Part shown: positions 12,175-23,381 of the stretch, one piece after another
Position numbering within the stretch: position 1 is the first letter of the stretch
Layout: every line of letters starts with the position of its first letter
NCBI RefSeq assembly: GCF_000003855.2
Contig: NW_003101680.1
Location: 2,502,729-2,566,728, forward strand
Source of the DNA: Blastomyces gilchristii SLH14081
Lineage: Eukaryota > Ascomycota > Eurotiomycetes > Onygenales > Ajellomycetaceae
DNA: 64,000 bases
Direction: 5' to 3'
Notes under the pieces: model-generated
Told to the model about the DNA's origin: nothing
The model's database searches: none
What the model saw: the letters and a program-made list of their open reading frames with translations, nothing else
Made by a program: the position numbers and the translations under genes

Positions 12175-12372
12175 NNNNNNNNNNNNNNNNNNNNNNNNNN
12201 NNNNNNNNNNNNNNNNNNNNNNNNNNNNNNNNNNNNNNNNNNNNNNNNNNNNNNNNNNNNNNNNNNNNNNNNNNNNNNNNNNNNNNNNNNNNNNNNNNNN
12301 NNNNNNNNNNNNNNNNNNNNNNNNNNNNNNNNNNNNNNNNNNNNNNNNNNNNNNNNNNNNNNNNNNNNNNNN
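12175..12372. other. Assembly gap (198 N)
   Basis: There is no sequence here. The gap lies between inverted SINE-related arms, which probably caused the assembly break; its real length is unknown. Confidence 0.99.
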
Positions 12373-12432
12373 TACGGCAAGGCGCTACCAGGTGGCCGCA
12401 TTAACCATTCGGCCACCGGGGCTCAACACCTG
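12373..12432 (-). mobile_element. Second, inverted tRNA-like SINE head (partial)
   Basis: On the minus strand the sequence reads CCCCGGTGGCCGAATGG and continues TTAATGCGGCCACCTGG TAGCGCCTTG into the gap. It matches the head at 11874-11920 but keeps its CpG, giving a cleaner A box. The B box would lie in the gap. It is either a second SINE inserted in opposite orientation or the far arm of a head-to-head dimer. Confidence 0.75.
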
Positions 12433-12539
12433 TATGTATAATCAACACTTGACCTGTATTTAACATCACGTAAGAACTCATTATAAGCTCCGCTTGTATA
12501 TAAGTATAATAAAAGAATAATAATAATAATAATAATAAT

Positions 12540-13960
12540 GAACAACACTCTTCTCTACTATCTGAATCAGAAGATATACAGAATCTCTTAGAGAATTTAC
12601 TTAAAGTAGTAAGAAAAGCAGCTGAGATCACTGAACCAGAATCAAAGCTCTGTATATATATGAGAATTCTAAACAAAATTGAGGCCTTGTGTACATAGTG
12701 ACAGGCTGAGACAGAAGTTAAATAATAATTGATATTTACTGTAAATTAAGTATTCACTATGAAGAGCTTCACTAACACAATCATGATTATTAATAAGAAT
12801 AGAGAAAATCAGGTCTTAGATCTGTAGTAGAAGATTAAATATTTATACAGATAGATAACTACACTGAATCTGAAGATTTTATCATAATTATTTATAATAT
12901 CTTCAGAAGTATATATATTATCTGAAACTGCTATGCAGGATAAGAATCTGAGTATGAAATATATAAAGCTGAAAGATCTGTCAGAGTTACTAAGCTTTAA
13001 TAATAACTGAGAAAATAATGCTATAATTAGCTGACTAAGTTAAATATAATTATATTATCAGATTGAATATAAACTTACAGATAGACAGTTAATAAAATTT
13101 TAATAAATCTTAAGATCTGCTGTATTTCTATGTAAAAAAGTGAAGTCATTATAAATAACTGATGAAAAGATAAATCTCACAGATTTGAAATGATATTCAT
13201 TCTTATAAATATGAAATGAGTTTTTCAAATAAATCTTACATAACTTTGAGAAAGTGAATATATAAGATAAGTATTATAAATACTTCACTGAGTGTAGATA
13301 AGTGAGTAATCTTATATCATACTTTATATACTTCAGCTTATACTATCTTATGTTAAATGAAGAGCTTTTAACATCTTTCTATTTATAAATATTTATTTAT
13401 GATCTTATATCTGAGTTAAGAGCAGAATGAAAATACTTAATCTCACAGTCAGATATAGTGAGAAAAGTATATAATATTCTCATTATATGAGAACAAGTGA
13501 GTCAACTATGACAGAAAATACTGTAATTAAGTATATTATAACAGAGAACAGATAATCAGACTTCTATAATATAAGTTATACACTCAGATATAATGAATCT
13601 AGATTTGAATACTATTGTTAAAGTGCTGAATTCTCTGAAAAAGAGATTCTCTGAGTGAAAATCTTGATATTATAAGTATTAAGCTTGCTTTAACTGCAGA
13701 TATTAAAATCATGATGTAAAAGATTACACACAGTATATACAGTTAAGAGAAGCAAGAGAGTTAAAAAACTAACAGAATCAGTAAGCTCAGAGACACTCAC
13801 TGATATTCTATAAAAAGTCTTCAAAGTAAAAAAGATATCTGTATTAGATGACTCTCTGAATTCTGTAAATATTAAGAGAAAGCAGGCTTCTGACTGAGAT
13901 ATGAGTGAGAATGAAGTAAACACTTATCTCAATATCTTGAGATCTGAAATATTAATGTAT
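12540..13960 (+). pseudogene. Family 2 copy A gag, inactivated
   Basis: This aligns throughout with copy B gag (23820-25250). The start of the gag leader is displaced by the SINE insertion at 11859-12548. Capsid-like sequence precedes a zinc knuckle near 13690-13740 with the CX2CX4HX4C layout seen better in copy B. Stops are common; this copy is more degraded than B. It would have encoded the structural protein of the virus-like particle. Confidence 0.75.
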
Positions 13961-16900
13961 AAAGAGCACTTGAGTAAGAATTAAGAGATAGCTATAAAAG
14001 TGTTAGTGAACACAGAAGTGTTTACATAATATATTAATAATTATATAATCTGAAGACTGACAGAAATCTGCTGAGTGAAGAATTCTCAATATATAAGATT
14101 ATCTGATAATTAATATTTGATATTATCTGTAAGAGTAAGAGTTCTCTTACACTTTAAAGAATAATCTTACTATATTTGAGTGTGAGAGCTGCAGAATGTG
14201 AAATACAATCTTATTCTCAGACTTAATTGATTTCAAAGATTCAATCTGCAGATTCAATGACATACATGTTATATACAGTTGACTGATAAGAAGAAAATGA
14301 TTTATATAATTCTATTAACTGATATGAGAAGAACATTTCACATCTCTGATATAGAAGAATTTAATCTGCTTATACATTAATAAGTAAAGAGAATAATTTA
14401 CAAGATCTCATCTGAAAGCATTCTATATATCATACAGAATCTGAAAGTGAAGAAAATCAAGATAAAGAATATATAGAAGAATAAGTGTATGAAGAAGCTT
14501 CTGAAGAAGTATAAGAATATCTTCTGAATAAATCTTTCACTGAAATTGCTGCTGAAATGAAAATTCATACATGAGATTAACACAGAGAATGTGAAATCAG
14601 TCAATCAAAATATATACTCTCTGTTGCAAACATATCTTGAAGAATAGAAGCATCAGATCACAGATCTTCTGAAACATAATCTCATATAATTCTTATCAAG
14701 TGTGTGAGGCTTTCCAGTTCTATTCATGAAAAAAATAAGTGAGAAGTGATAAATATGTATTGATTATCAGACACTTAATAAGCTTATAATCAAGAATGAA
14801 TATTCACTGTCATAAATTCAACAATAGTTGAATACAGTTGAAAAAGTCTGATATCTATCAAAGATTGATCTTTTCTTAGAATACTGACAGATCTGTATAG
14901 ATGAACTGTTAGTTCTATGAACTGTATTTAATATATAATGAAGAAAGTTTGAATTTCTGATAATACTATTTGATCTGATAAATGTGTCTGTCATCTTTTA
15001 AATAATGATAAATACAATTCTTTATAAACAGAATGAAATCTTATATCTCATATATCTTGATAACATTCTAGTCTTTTCAAACTTATACAATGAATATCTG
15101 AATTATCTTAAAAAGTGCTTATAACTCTGACAGAGTATAAGCTCTATACTAAATCAACAAAGTATGTATTTGAAATAGAAGAGTTAAAGTTTATAGAATA
15201 TGTAGTGAGTAATGACTGTATACACCTTATCTTGAAGAAATTGAATGTTATAGTGAATTAACTGCAGCTGAGAAACATACATTATATACAATAATTTCTT
15301 AAGTTGATCTCATACTACTGTAGATTTATCAAAGATTTTGTATATATAGCTGTATCACTCTCAGATCTCTTAAGAGAGATAGATGTAAATCTGCAAAAGA
15401 AGAAGTTTTATTCAATTATCTGAAATACTGTGTATAAAGAGGTCTTTCTCATACTGAGAAAATGTGTAATAATATTCTCAGTGCTTATTCAATCAGATTA
15501 TGATAAACCTTTCTACATTGAAATAGATGTATTTAAATAAGCTATCAGAGACACTCTTCTACAGATGAGTAAGAATAGCAAGCTGTATTCAGTGATATAT
15601 AATGGTAGAAAACTATCAGATGCTGAGCTTAATTACTCAGTGTATGAAAAGAAATTACTAGTAATCAAGTATATACTGATGTTATGAGATAGATATATTA
15701 ATAATAGATATATAACAACAGTGATCATGAATTATAAAAGTCTCATCTATCTGCAATTAATGACAAAACCTTTCAAATACTTAGCATGTTGAATCTTGAA
15801 GTTTCAAGTGTATAATCTTTATATTAAATACTGAAAGAAATCAGACACTGTGATATCTGATACAATCAGTCACAGACTCAATTTCATGAGTGAGGATTCT
15901 GTGAACTAGATATAAGAAAAGTTCATATTAAACACACTGAGAAGATGTAAGAAATCAGAATGAGTGAATACAATAATCTCTTACTTAGAGAATAGCAAGA
16001 TATCAAATAATAAGTATCTTATGAAAGTGATAAAAGAGATACTTCTGAACTTCAAACTGAGAAAATTGAAAAATGATGTTGTACTTTACTGTGATCTAGA
16101 ATATATAGAAGCTCTCTATTCAAAACATTTATTTAGACACAACTTAGTAACTTATATGCATAAGAAATTCAGTCACTTAGAAAGCTCTGAACTCATGAGT
16201 ATACTTGAATCAAGAGTGTACTGATCAAGCATGACTGAGAACATTTAGAAATATACTCACAAGTGTCTGAATTGTCAGGTTGTGAAAGAATCTAAGAAAG
16301 AGTTAGAATATAAGAAAGTATAATATCAGATGAAATATACAATACAACTGTTTAAATAATAAGAGATGAACCTCATAGACATATTACTGTGAATATCAAA
16401 TGAAAATCATTGAATAATCACTGCTATTGACTATGCTACTAACTGATCAGTTGTGAAAGCAGTTTCAGAGATGATAGAGAAGATGATGATTAAGTTTCTA
16501 TATGATGAAATCTATGTTAACTACGAAATACTGTGTGAGATTCTAACTGATAATAATGTGAATCTCATAGAAGAAGCAGTGAGGCATTTTATGAGCCAGT
16601 TACAGTCAAGACATCATAGAACAATGTTATATCACTCACAGATGAATGAAAACATGAAATGCTTGAATGAAATTCTGAATAACATGCTGATAAAATATCT
16701 AGTGAGCAAGTCTACAAGATTATGAAATGAATATCTTGATCAGGTGCTATTAGTCATATGAATTCAGCAGCATGCAGTCTCTAAGCATTTATCATTCTAT
16801 CTATTGTATGAACTGCATCCGCGCATTCTGAAAAATACTTTAGAAAAGATGAGAAAGAGAATAACAGTTACAGATGCAACAGTCACAGACACAGCAGTCA

Positions 16901-17700
16901 TGAATGTGAAATCAAGATTGAAAGAGATCAGTCACATACATATAAAAGCTAATAAGTTACTTCTGAGCTGAGTAATTCAATCAAAAAGAATACAAGACTC
17001 ACTAGTTAAGAAATCAAGTCTCAAGATGAGAATATGAGTTCTTATATATAATGAGAGTTCTGAGAAGTTTCAATCTAGATAATTTGAGTTATATAAAATA
17101 CTCAAATCACATTCTCTAAGAATATACATATTGAAAGAATCAGAGAAATGAGTCTTATATAACTTAATAAATGATTCATGTCTTATGAAGACAAAGATAC
17201 AAGATCTGAGTGAATTATGATTATTCACAGCACTATTATCAGTGTTGAAAAAGAAGAAACTTATAATTAAAAAGCCTTGTGAAGTAAGAGAAATCATAGA
17301 TGCTTATGAACTAGATAATCTTACTTATTTCAATCTTTTCATAATTATAAGAAAAGAATGAGAAGCAATGAAGAAATCAGATGAATATCACACTTTAATA
17401 AGTGATAAGACTGTAGTCAGTTATATAATAATACATCACAGACAGTGAATGCAACATAGTAAAGAGTGATCTCAAAGCAGCTGACTTGTATGTGAATCAG
17501 ATCATAGAAGAAAAAGAAATTCAGAGTTGAATTTAACTGTTTACATCAGTTTAATTGTGAAGATAACAGAGAATGAATTATCTGAAACATCTGTAAATAT
17601 GTGAGATCAAGCCATCTCAATCTCCAAGAATACTCAGAGATCAGATGAGATTAGTTTCAATAGATTATTTACTGTAGTGATCTGACTGAGTGAAGAGAGA
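13960..17700 (+). pseudogene. Family 2 copy A pol (PR-RT-RH-IN), inactivated
   Basis: Domain order by alignment to copy B: protease at about 14000-14150; RT at about 14400-15260, including YLDN at the catalytic box near 15055 (YLDD expected); RNase H at about 15480-15880 with the motif NYSVYEKKLL; and the integrase zinc-binding region in the open stretch 15964-16224 (RHNLVTYMHKKFSHLE). The integrase core follows in 16380-16760, including a 90-codon open stretch from 16453 with TDNNVNLIEE and CLNEIL. A C-terminal extension continues to about 17700. Trp in the core (GWPV in copy B) has become a stop here, and Pro has become Ser, both by transitions. Confidence 0.88.
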
Positions 17701-18019
17701 CAGTATAATATATGAGACAGAATTATAAAAGATGAAAGCTGCTGAACGCTAGTCACTGAATACTGTATTTATATAGAGATTGTGTAAGAGTAGTAACTAG
17801 CAGATAAAGAAAAAGTATAAGAAAAGAGAAGAAATAATGAATTGATCATCAATTGTAAAAGTCAGCTGTAAAAGACAAATGTTATTATACATATCTCATT
17901 TATTTTTATATATCATATATTTAATCTATTTCCAACACCACATCATCTGAAAAATGTTAAAAATAAAGAAAATCTCAATACTCAAGATCTGTAAGAGATT
18001 TGAGAGCTGTAAGCTGCTC

Positions 18020-19361
18020 TTATAACAATATTATACATGTCTTCAATTTCTCTACTACTCTGTGTACAACATTAATATTATTTATCACAAGATTGACTGA
18101 AATATCAATATAGAAATGTGTATATATATGTGTAGAAATATTGAAAAAGAGCATAAGATCTGCAGAACTAGAAGCCAGAACAGAAAGAACAGAGATGAAA
18201 GAAATAGAAGAAGAGGAAGATACAGAACTGAATAAACAACAGCAGAAGTCATCTGAGACTGAATATTTATAATTCAGTGTGCATATAATCTTTCTCACAG
18301 AGAAGAAAGAGAAAGTACTGAGAGAAGCTTAAGAGCAGAAGAGAGTAGTCTTAACAGTGTTATCATCTTTGATTAAAATGACCTCTGATATCAGAGCAAC
18401 TAAGAACTATTGTTAGCATATGAAATTATAAAAACAGGGATAATAATTACTGAATAAACACCTGCTGATCTTAGAATTGTACATATAATTACAACACACA
18501 CAAGACTTCTCAGAAACAGAGAGAGAGACACAGAAGAATACAGAAAGCAGAACACAGTGTGTGAACAGCTCATTCTTATAATGATATTTCAGACAAGGTG
18601 TACAAGTCTCAGACTCACAGATATAAAAGAGTATAATATCTGCATTTCTGTTTCTGAAAACATGAATATCTTTCATCTGCATCACAAAGTCAGATAATAG
18701 ATATCAGAGAATAGAATAATACAGATCTATCATTGCAAAGAAATTTATTAGAGTAGATATATCTATAATATTGAATTTAACAGTTATAAGAGATTTCTTA
18801 GTATCTGTGAATATTACAACTTTATATATAATAAAACTCATAATAATTTCTTCTAAGAACAGGAAAATCAGTGTTAGAAAGAAAAGATGAAAAAGAAAAA
18901 GACTTACATTCTCAACACTGTTGAGAAGAAGAGTGATTCTCTGATATGAATAAATGATTATCTTATTATAAATATTTAAAATAAATATAATAATCAGTGT
19001 TTATGACTGAGCTTCAGATAGTTATATCATACACAGTCTTTATACAATAAATTATTTTAAAAGTTAGTAAGAAGAGTAGAAGTATACATACTGAGAAACA
19101 TAGTTTATTAAGTCTATGCAACATCTTCTTGAAATGAGAAGAGCTGATAATAAAAGCAGAGACAGTAGAAGCAGAGAAAGCAGAAGTAGCAGAAGTGAGA
19201 GTTATGAGAACAGAGATAGCAAAAGCAGGAGAATCAGATACAGAAACAGATGTAGAAGATTGAGAGAGAGCAGCAGAGAAAGAAACAGAGAGAGTAGAAG
19301 AGAATATAAGAGATCTGATTATATATAACACAGACAATTTCTTCATTATTGTGTTCTTCAA
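18020..19361 (-). pseudogene. Antisense accessory gene of family 2, copy A
   Basis: On the strand opposite gag-pol, between integrase and the 3' LTR, a frame is readable with interruptions only at codons that transitions could have created. The upstream exon includes 19361-19014 (Ser/Thr-rich, then FKKMLHRLNK and IIYCIKTVYD). It runs to a 55-nt intron (18907-18853 on the minus strand), after which the frame resumes at EIIMSF and reaches a Cys-rich stretch at about 18620-18460. A Ser-rich block and a helical segment follow toward 18020. The same order occurs in copy B. I do not recognise the product. The Cys pattern plus Ser-rich plus helical tail is loosely like uncharacterised fungal zinc-cluster proteins; that is only a suggestion. 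Confidence 0.6.
18853..18907 (-). other. Predicted spliceosomal intron, antisense gene copy A
   Basis: Minus strand: donor GTAAGT, branch-like CTAACAC and acceptor TTCTTAG, 55 nt in total. 55 is not a multiple of three, and the flanking frame (SQQC*E before, EIIMSF after) joins correctly only when it is removed. Copy B has the same intron with CTGACAC. Confidence 0.75.
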
Positions 19362-20000
19362 GTTCTCAACTAATAATTCAATATTGAGATCACAATCATC
19401 AGCAGATGTGAATCTGTCAATGTGTAAAGATTTTATATGAATTAAAATAAATATATTAGTATCTGCAGTTATATAAAATGATTAGAAAACATAATCAGAT
19501 ACCTGCTGAAGAAAAGAGAGTCAGAAGTGTATAAGAAGATAAAGAAGATATGTCATTTATAATAGTATATTCTGATAATTATTAGAAGATAAACAAGTTC
19601 TGATCACATTTCACAATGTGTTACACTTACTGGTAATAAACTGTCTGATATGAGCACTATGAGAATGCTTGTTGTGAGAACAGAGAGTTATTACCAGAAA
19701 CATGTATAATATAATAGATAGACAACAGATAGAAGATGTTAAATAAAAGAAGAAGCAGAAATCTTGAATAAGATAATAATATTTAATGATGATGATGATG
19801 AAGAAGATGATTAAAGAATGAAAAAAGTTAGTAAATAAGTGATGTAATATAGTGAAAGTTTCTTTATAAGAGTGTATATAGATTATTAGCTGAATCAGAA
19901 ATAGATTATATAATTGTGAACACTAGTGATGCACTAATCTGCATGAAGCTAGAATGTACATTATAGTCACATGAGTGTGACTGAATCTGATGAGAGAGAA
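19362..20000 (+). other. Family 2 copy A 3' untranslated region and polypurine tract
   Basis: No sense-strand frame is readable here. A GAT/GAA-rich run at about 19785-19815 is a short microsatellite. GATGAGAGAGAA at 19989-20000 abuts the 3' LTR and is the mutated polypurine tract; copy B has the cleaner GGTGGGAGAGGA. The 5' end of the antisense gene may lie in this stretch, but no start or promoter can be fixed. Confidence 0.55.
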
Positions 20001-20167
20001 TGTGATTTGAAAGAATGTATAACTGCTGAATAATAACGCAGCCACTTCTGAACTTGCTTATAAATGTAAAGAGGTCATAGCAGCCACCAATTAATTTAGT
20101 GTGCAGTATATAAGAAGCCGGCGTACGCCTGTAATCATACGCTGGCTCAAGTAATCTTTGAATCATA
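20001..20167 (+). repeat. 3' LTR of family 2 copy A
   Basis: The LTR is 167 bp, TGTGATTTGAAAG to GAATCATA, the same length as the 5' LTR. It keeps more CpG than its partner (GCCGGCGTACGCC near 20120), so the two LTRs were mutated to different degrees. Confidence 0.92.
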
Positions 20168-20377
20168 TATCTGTATCAGAACTCTCAGATCTTTCACTGA
20201 TATTCTCTTTATAAGATCTTGTTACAGAGTCAGAGTGACTGATGAGTAAGCTTCTATCTAAAGACTCAGTGTTTTCTTAACTGATTATTCATTTCTCTAT
20301 TTATTACATATTATTATATATTCAGATATCTCAGTGAGTAATCATTTCTAATAAGAAGATGATAAATGTTTTTCAAG
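20168..20377 (-). mobile_element. Family 1 copy 1: segment next to its 5' LTR
   Basis: This resumes copy 1 after family 2 copy A and aligns with 9120-9352 of copy 2 (CAGAACTCTCAGATCTTTCAC). It is the leader between LTR and gag. No frame is expected. Confidence 0.85.
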
Positions 20378-20671
20378 TGTAAGAGATCTACACTGAATAA
20401 ATCAGTATAATATATATAGATCTTATAATATAAAGTGAAAAATATTAAAGAAGAAAAAGAAAGAGAAAGTATGAGAATCAGTAATCAAAGTGAATATTTA
20501 TACATATACACAGTGATGTACATGATAAAGCTTCAAGACAGAAGAATAGAAATTCTGTGAGTTTTTCAGCTGAGAATTAGTAATTAAGAATGACTAAGAA
20601 ACGGAGCTTTCAGCAGAATTTATAAAGTGTAATGAAATAGTCTATACAATGATCAGGCGCAGCCCGCCACA
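20378..20671 (-). repeat. 5' LTR of family 1 copy 1
   Basis: A 294 bp LTR, TGTAAGAGATCTAC to CAGCCCGCCACA on the plus strand, is followed by CTTAC. It is shorter and more degraded than the 333 bp LTRs because the minisatellite in U3 is reduced. The element inserted into a family 3 copy whose 3' part resumes at 20672. Confidence 0.9.
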
Positions 20672-22017
20672 CTTACAGAGTCTTATAAAATTATGAAGAA
20701 AGTTAGCTTACAGTTCTACAGATTAAAACTGTTATATAAGATATAGATATATAATATTTTTTATATCTCTTTATTTATAAATATAAGAAATTCTTAGAAG
20801 AGAATTCTGTGACTCATCACTCTATTTATAAAGTACTAAAGAGTGAAAGAGAATATCAGATTAAAGAGATTATTAATTCAAAGAAGTGAGATTAGACTGA
20901 CAGTGTGACTGTGTCTGAGACCAGAATCAGAATATTTGGTAGTCTTAATATCAATTCAACTGATCTCATTACACAGTTTTAAGATGATATAGTGATTTCA
21001 TACTGTCTCAGTGAGACTTATTATCTACTCTTATTATATTTTTCAATTAAAACCATGATTTTCACTTCTCAATTTAAATTATTTTTATTGCTTTAAATGA
21101 CTTTAAATCTTATTTAAGTGTTATCAAAAAGTGTTACTTTTTAAAAAATTAAAAATAGTCTAAAGAAAACCTTAAAATGTCTCAAAATAGTAACTTTATG
21201 TTAAGAATGAGACTAAATTAGATCAAATGAGATCACTTTCTCATTTTTTTCAAGTCATGATTCTATTTTAAGATCTGATATATAGTCACTTTGCATGTTT
21301 TTTTAATGACTAGTCTCAGCGGGATTCACATCAAGAAATGTATGAGATCAGATCAAGTGAGATCAAACATGAAATTTATAATCTCAGCAGCCAGTCTAAT
21401 TCAGATTAACTCTTATTATAAATTTATAGCATTTGTATTATCTTAATTATCTGAATTTTACAGATATCTGAGAACTTATCTCTCATTGATATTAAGATTG
21501 CAGAAATGTACTGTAATATGAGAATTATTAATAGAGAATCTAAACATATTTACATATATCTAATCAGAGATTGTATAAGTAGAGAGAAGATAATTATATA
21601 TCTACAGAGTTACAGAGAGTACTAACAGTACTGAGAGCTTTGCAGAAACTATTAGCTAGAGTCTGTAAGAAATCACTTATAGAGAGACTTACAGTAAAGA
21701 GTAGAACTATGCAGTTAAGAGTCAGAGACTGATCTGAAAAAGAAACAGAGTTAGTTATTAATCTGAAGATAAAGTGCAGTGACAGAGCTGAGAAGAATGA
21801 AGATACTATTATAAGTGACAGTATCTCTGTATTATTAGTCAGTAGAAAATAATGAGAGATATTATAGAAATACTTATAAAAAGCTTAACAGTAATCAGAT
21901 ATTATTTATAAAGATATTAAAATTAAAAAATTTTTTATTCTTAAGAAGTTCTTGAATTAATATACAGATATTATCAGAAATACTCTCTCTCTATTATCTA
22001 AATAAAAACACTTTACA
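20672..22017 (+). mobile_element. Family 3 3' fragment (chromodomain and accessory frame)
   Basis: The sequence after 20672 matches family 3 copy 1 from about 37080: the module ending IFFISLFINIRNS-type residues and the start of the chromodomain (to 20892). A hAT-like element (20893-21398) follows, and then the match resumes at about 37957, so about 665 bp are missing beside the insertion. The remaining part (21399-22017) holds the family 3 accessory frame, readable from about 21600 to 22000 with transition-type stops. Family 1 copy 3 interrupts it at 22018. This is the oldest layer of the nest that can be seen. Confidence 0.85.
20893..21398 (-). mobile_element. Non-autonomous hAT-like element (506 bp)
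   Basis: The ends are short inverted repeats, TAGACTGAC and GCCAGTCTA. The right 100 bases, read on the minus strand, match the end of the hAT element at 57287-57390 (CATTTGATCTCATTTGG-like blocks). The interior is AT-rich with no frame. No 8-base target duplication is visible, because the right flank has a 665 bp deletion relative to an intact family 3 copy. Assignment to hAT comes from the related element that keeps a transposase tail. Confidence 0.7.
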
Positions 22018-22380
22018 TGTGGCGGGCTGCGCCCGATCAATCATACAGACTATTCCATTACACTTCACAGATTTCAACCGCTCCATTCTTGAACGCGTAT
22101 GCTCCGATTCGCAGCCATTCTCAATTGCTGATCTTCGGCTGCCATGAACGCGTACACTCTGATTCTCGGCCATTCTCAATCACCAATCCTCAGCTGCTAC
22201 AAACGCGTGTATATTCTTCCACTCTGAAGCTCCACTACATACATCATCACATACATGTATAAATATTCATCTCAATCACTGATTCTCACACTTTCTCTTT
22301 CTTTCCTTCTCTAACATTTTTATCTTTGTTAAATAAGACCTATAATATTATACTGATCTATTCAGCATAGGCCTCTTATA
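22018..22380 (+). repeat. 5' LTR of family 1 copy 3
   Basis: The LTR is 363 bp, TGTGGCGGGCTGCGCCC to CCTCTTATA (CA mutated to TA). U3 has three copies of the 55-62 bp minisatellite, marked by AACGCG at about 22092, 22147 and 22202. TATAAATA lies at about 22257 and the pyrimidine run at about 22285-22315. Many CpG survive. Confidence 0.93.
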
Positions 22381-23197
22381 CTATAAAAATGTTCATCATC
22401 TTCTCATTAGAAACAATTATTTATTAAGAGATATTTAAATACATAATAACATGTAAGAAATAGAGAAACAGTCAAACAGTTAAGTAGACACTGAGTCTTT
22501 AAATAGTTCTCAGAAAGAAGCTTACTCATCAGTTACTCTAGCTCTGTAATAAGATCTTATGAAGAGAGTAAGATTTTATAAGAGAATATCAGTGAAAGAC
22601 CTGAGAGTTCTGACACTCAGATGTATGAGAATACAATTACACTTCTTTAGATTTCATAGATATTATACATCTGATAATTAATATAATTATATTCAACAAT
22701 AATATGAAACTCTTAAATATAAGTATAGACATGAAATCACAGTGACTCTGAGTAATGTTGAAGTTATAATAATAATAAATAGCTGATATGCATGCAACTC
22801 AATAACTTCAATATGAAGAGATTCAATGATTAATTCATGCAATTTCAATATCTACAGAATTGAATATAAAAGCACTGAAAGAATACTTAGATGCTTCTAT
22901 ATACTTCAATACTTTCAATCTCACTCTCTACTCATCATGAAGAATGAAAATGCTTACAAAACTGAGTGTAGATGAAGATTTCATCAGTTCATTAATTAAT
23001 CAAGATTAATATATTAATGAACAATTAAAGAATTGTATGAAACAGAAGTTTCATTCATGAATAAAAGCATATGAATCAGTATTGCAAACATCTGATAATA
23101 TTATAAGACATCTTGATATTCTGTTCTGAGACACTGCTATGCAACAGAAAGTATTAGATTGATTACAGAGTGCTCAACAGAGAAACACTTCTCTTAC
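22381..23197 (+). pseudogene. Family 1 copy 3: leader and gag 5' part
   Basis: This starts CTATAAAAATGTTC inside the LTR and aligns with the reverse complement of copy 2 gag (about 9352-8560). It is interrupted at 23197 by family 2 copy B, with TTAC on both sides (23194-23197 and 31528-31531). Gag continues at 31532. The frame is broken by stops. Confidence 0.85.
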
Positions 23198-23381
23198 TGT
23201 GGTTCGGAAGAACGTACGACCGTCGGATAATAACGCGGCCGCTTCCGAACTACTAGCGTACGCGTACGAGTGTAAAGGGGCCATAGCAGCCGCTAATTAA
23301 ATTAGTGTACGATATTACAATATATAAGAAGCCAGCATACACCTGTAATCATACACTGGCAAAAGCAACCTTTGAATCATG
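23198..23381 (+). repeat. 5' LTR of family 2 copy B
   Basis: The LTR is 184 bp and starts TGTGGTTCGGAAGAACGTAC. The first 100 bases are nearly unmutated and CpG-rich, including GCGGCCGC, while the sequence a few hundred bases inside has almost no CpG. It ends GAATCATG (ancestral CACA). Confidence 0.94.

Larger units (their letters stand above)
11859..12548 (+). mobile_element. tRNA-derived SINE-like insertion
   Basis: The 11-base sequence ATGAACAACAC occurs at both ends (11859-11869 and 12538-12548) and once only at the empty site in copy B (about 23814-23824), so it is a target-site duplication. The left end carries an internal RNA polymerase III promoter: A box TGGCTGAATG (11879-11888) and B box GAGTTCGAAACCC (11938-11950). 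The right end is an (AAT)n run, a typical SINE tail. The interior includes an assembly gap and a second tRNA-like head in reverse orientation. No protein is encoded, so mobilisation would need a LINE elsewhere. Confidence 0.85.
11236..20167 (+). mobile_element. Family 2 copy A: complete Ty3/Gypsy element with antisense gene
   Basis: An 8.9 kb plus-strand LTR retrotransposon (including a SINE-like insertion and a 198 bp gap) with LTRs of 167 bp. It sits in family 1 copy 1 gag, with TATC on both sides (11232-11235 and 20168-20171; the match can be read as up to 6 bases). Internal order is a long leader, gag with a CCHC knuckle, DTGAS-type protease, RT, RNase H, integrase, then about 2.3 kb before the 3' LTR that holds an antisense reading frame. 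No chromodomain was seen after integrase, which separates this family from families 1 and 3. Confidence 0.93.

Noticed and set aside
12076..12441. Open frames running through the N gap (also 42757-43011)
   Set aside because: They are artefacts of translating unknown bases.
19116..19328. Plus-strand Arg/Ser-rich open frame in family 2 copy A
   Set aside because: It is the complement of the Ser/Thr-rich exon of the antisense gene. In copy B the plus-strand frame is broken while the minus-strand frame is longer and conserved.
20168..20671. Solo LTR at 20378-20671
   Set aside because: The 210 bases on its left match the leader of family 1 and join copy 1 on the far side of family 2 copy A, so it is the 5' LTR of a nested element and not a solo LTR.
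22017..22262. Open frame of 81 codons on the plus strand
   Set aside because: It lies wholly within the family 1 LTR. The frame is open because of the CpG-rich minisatellite. Similar frames at 21994-22179, 43817-44185 and 46589-46786 have the same cause.
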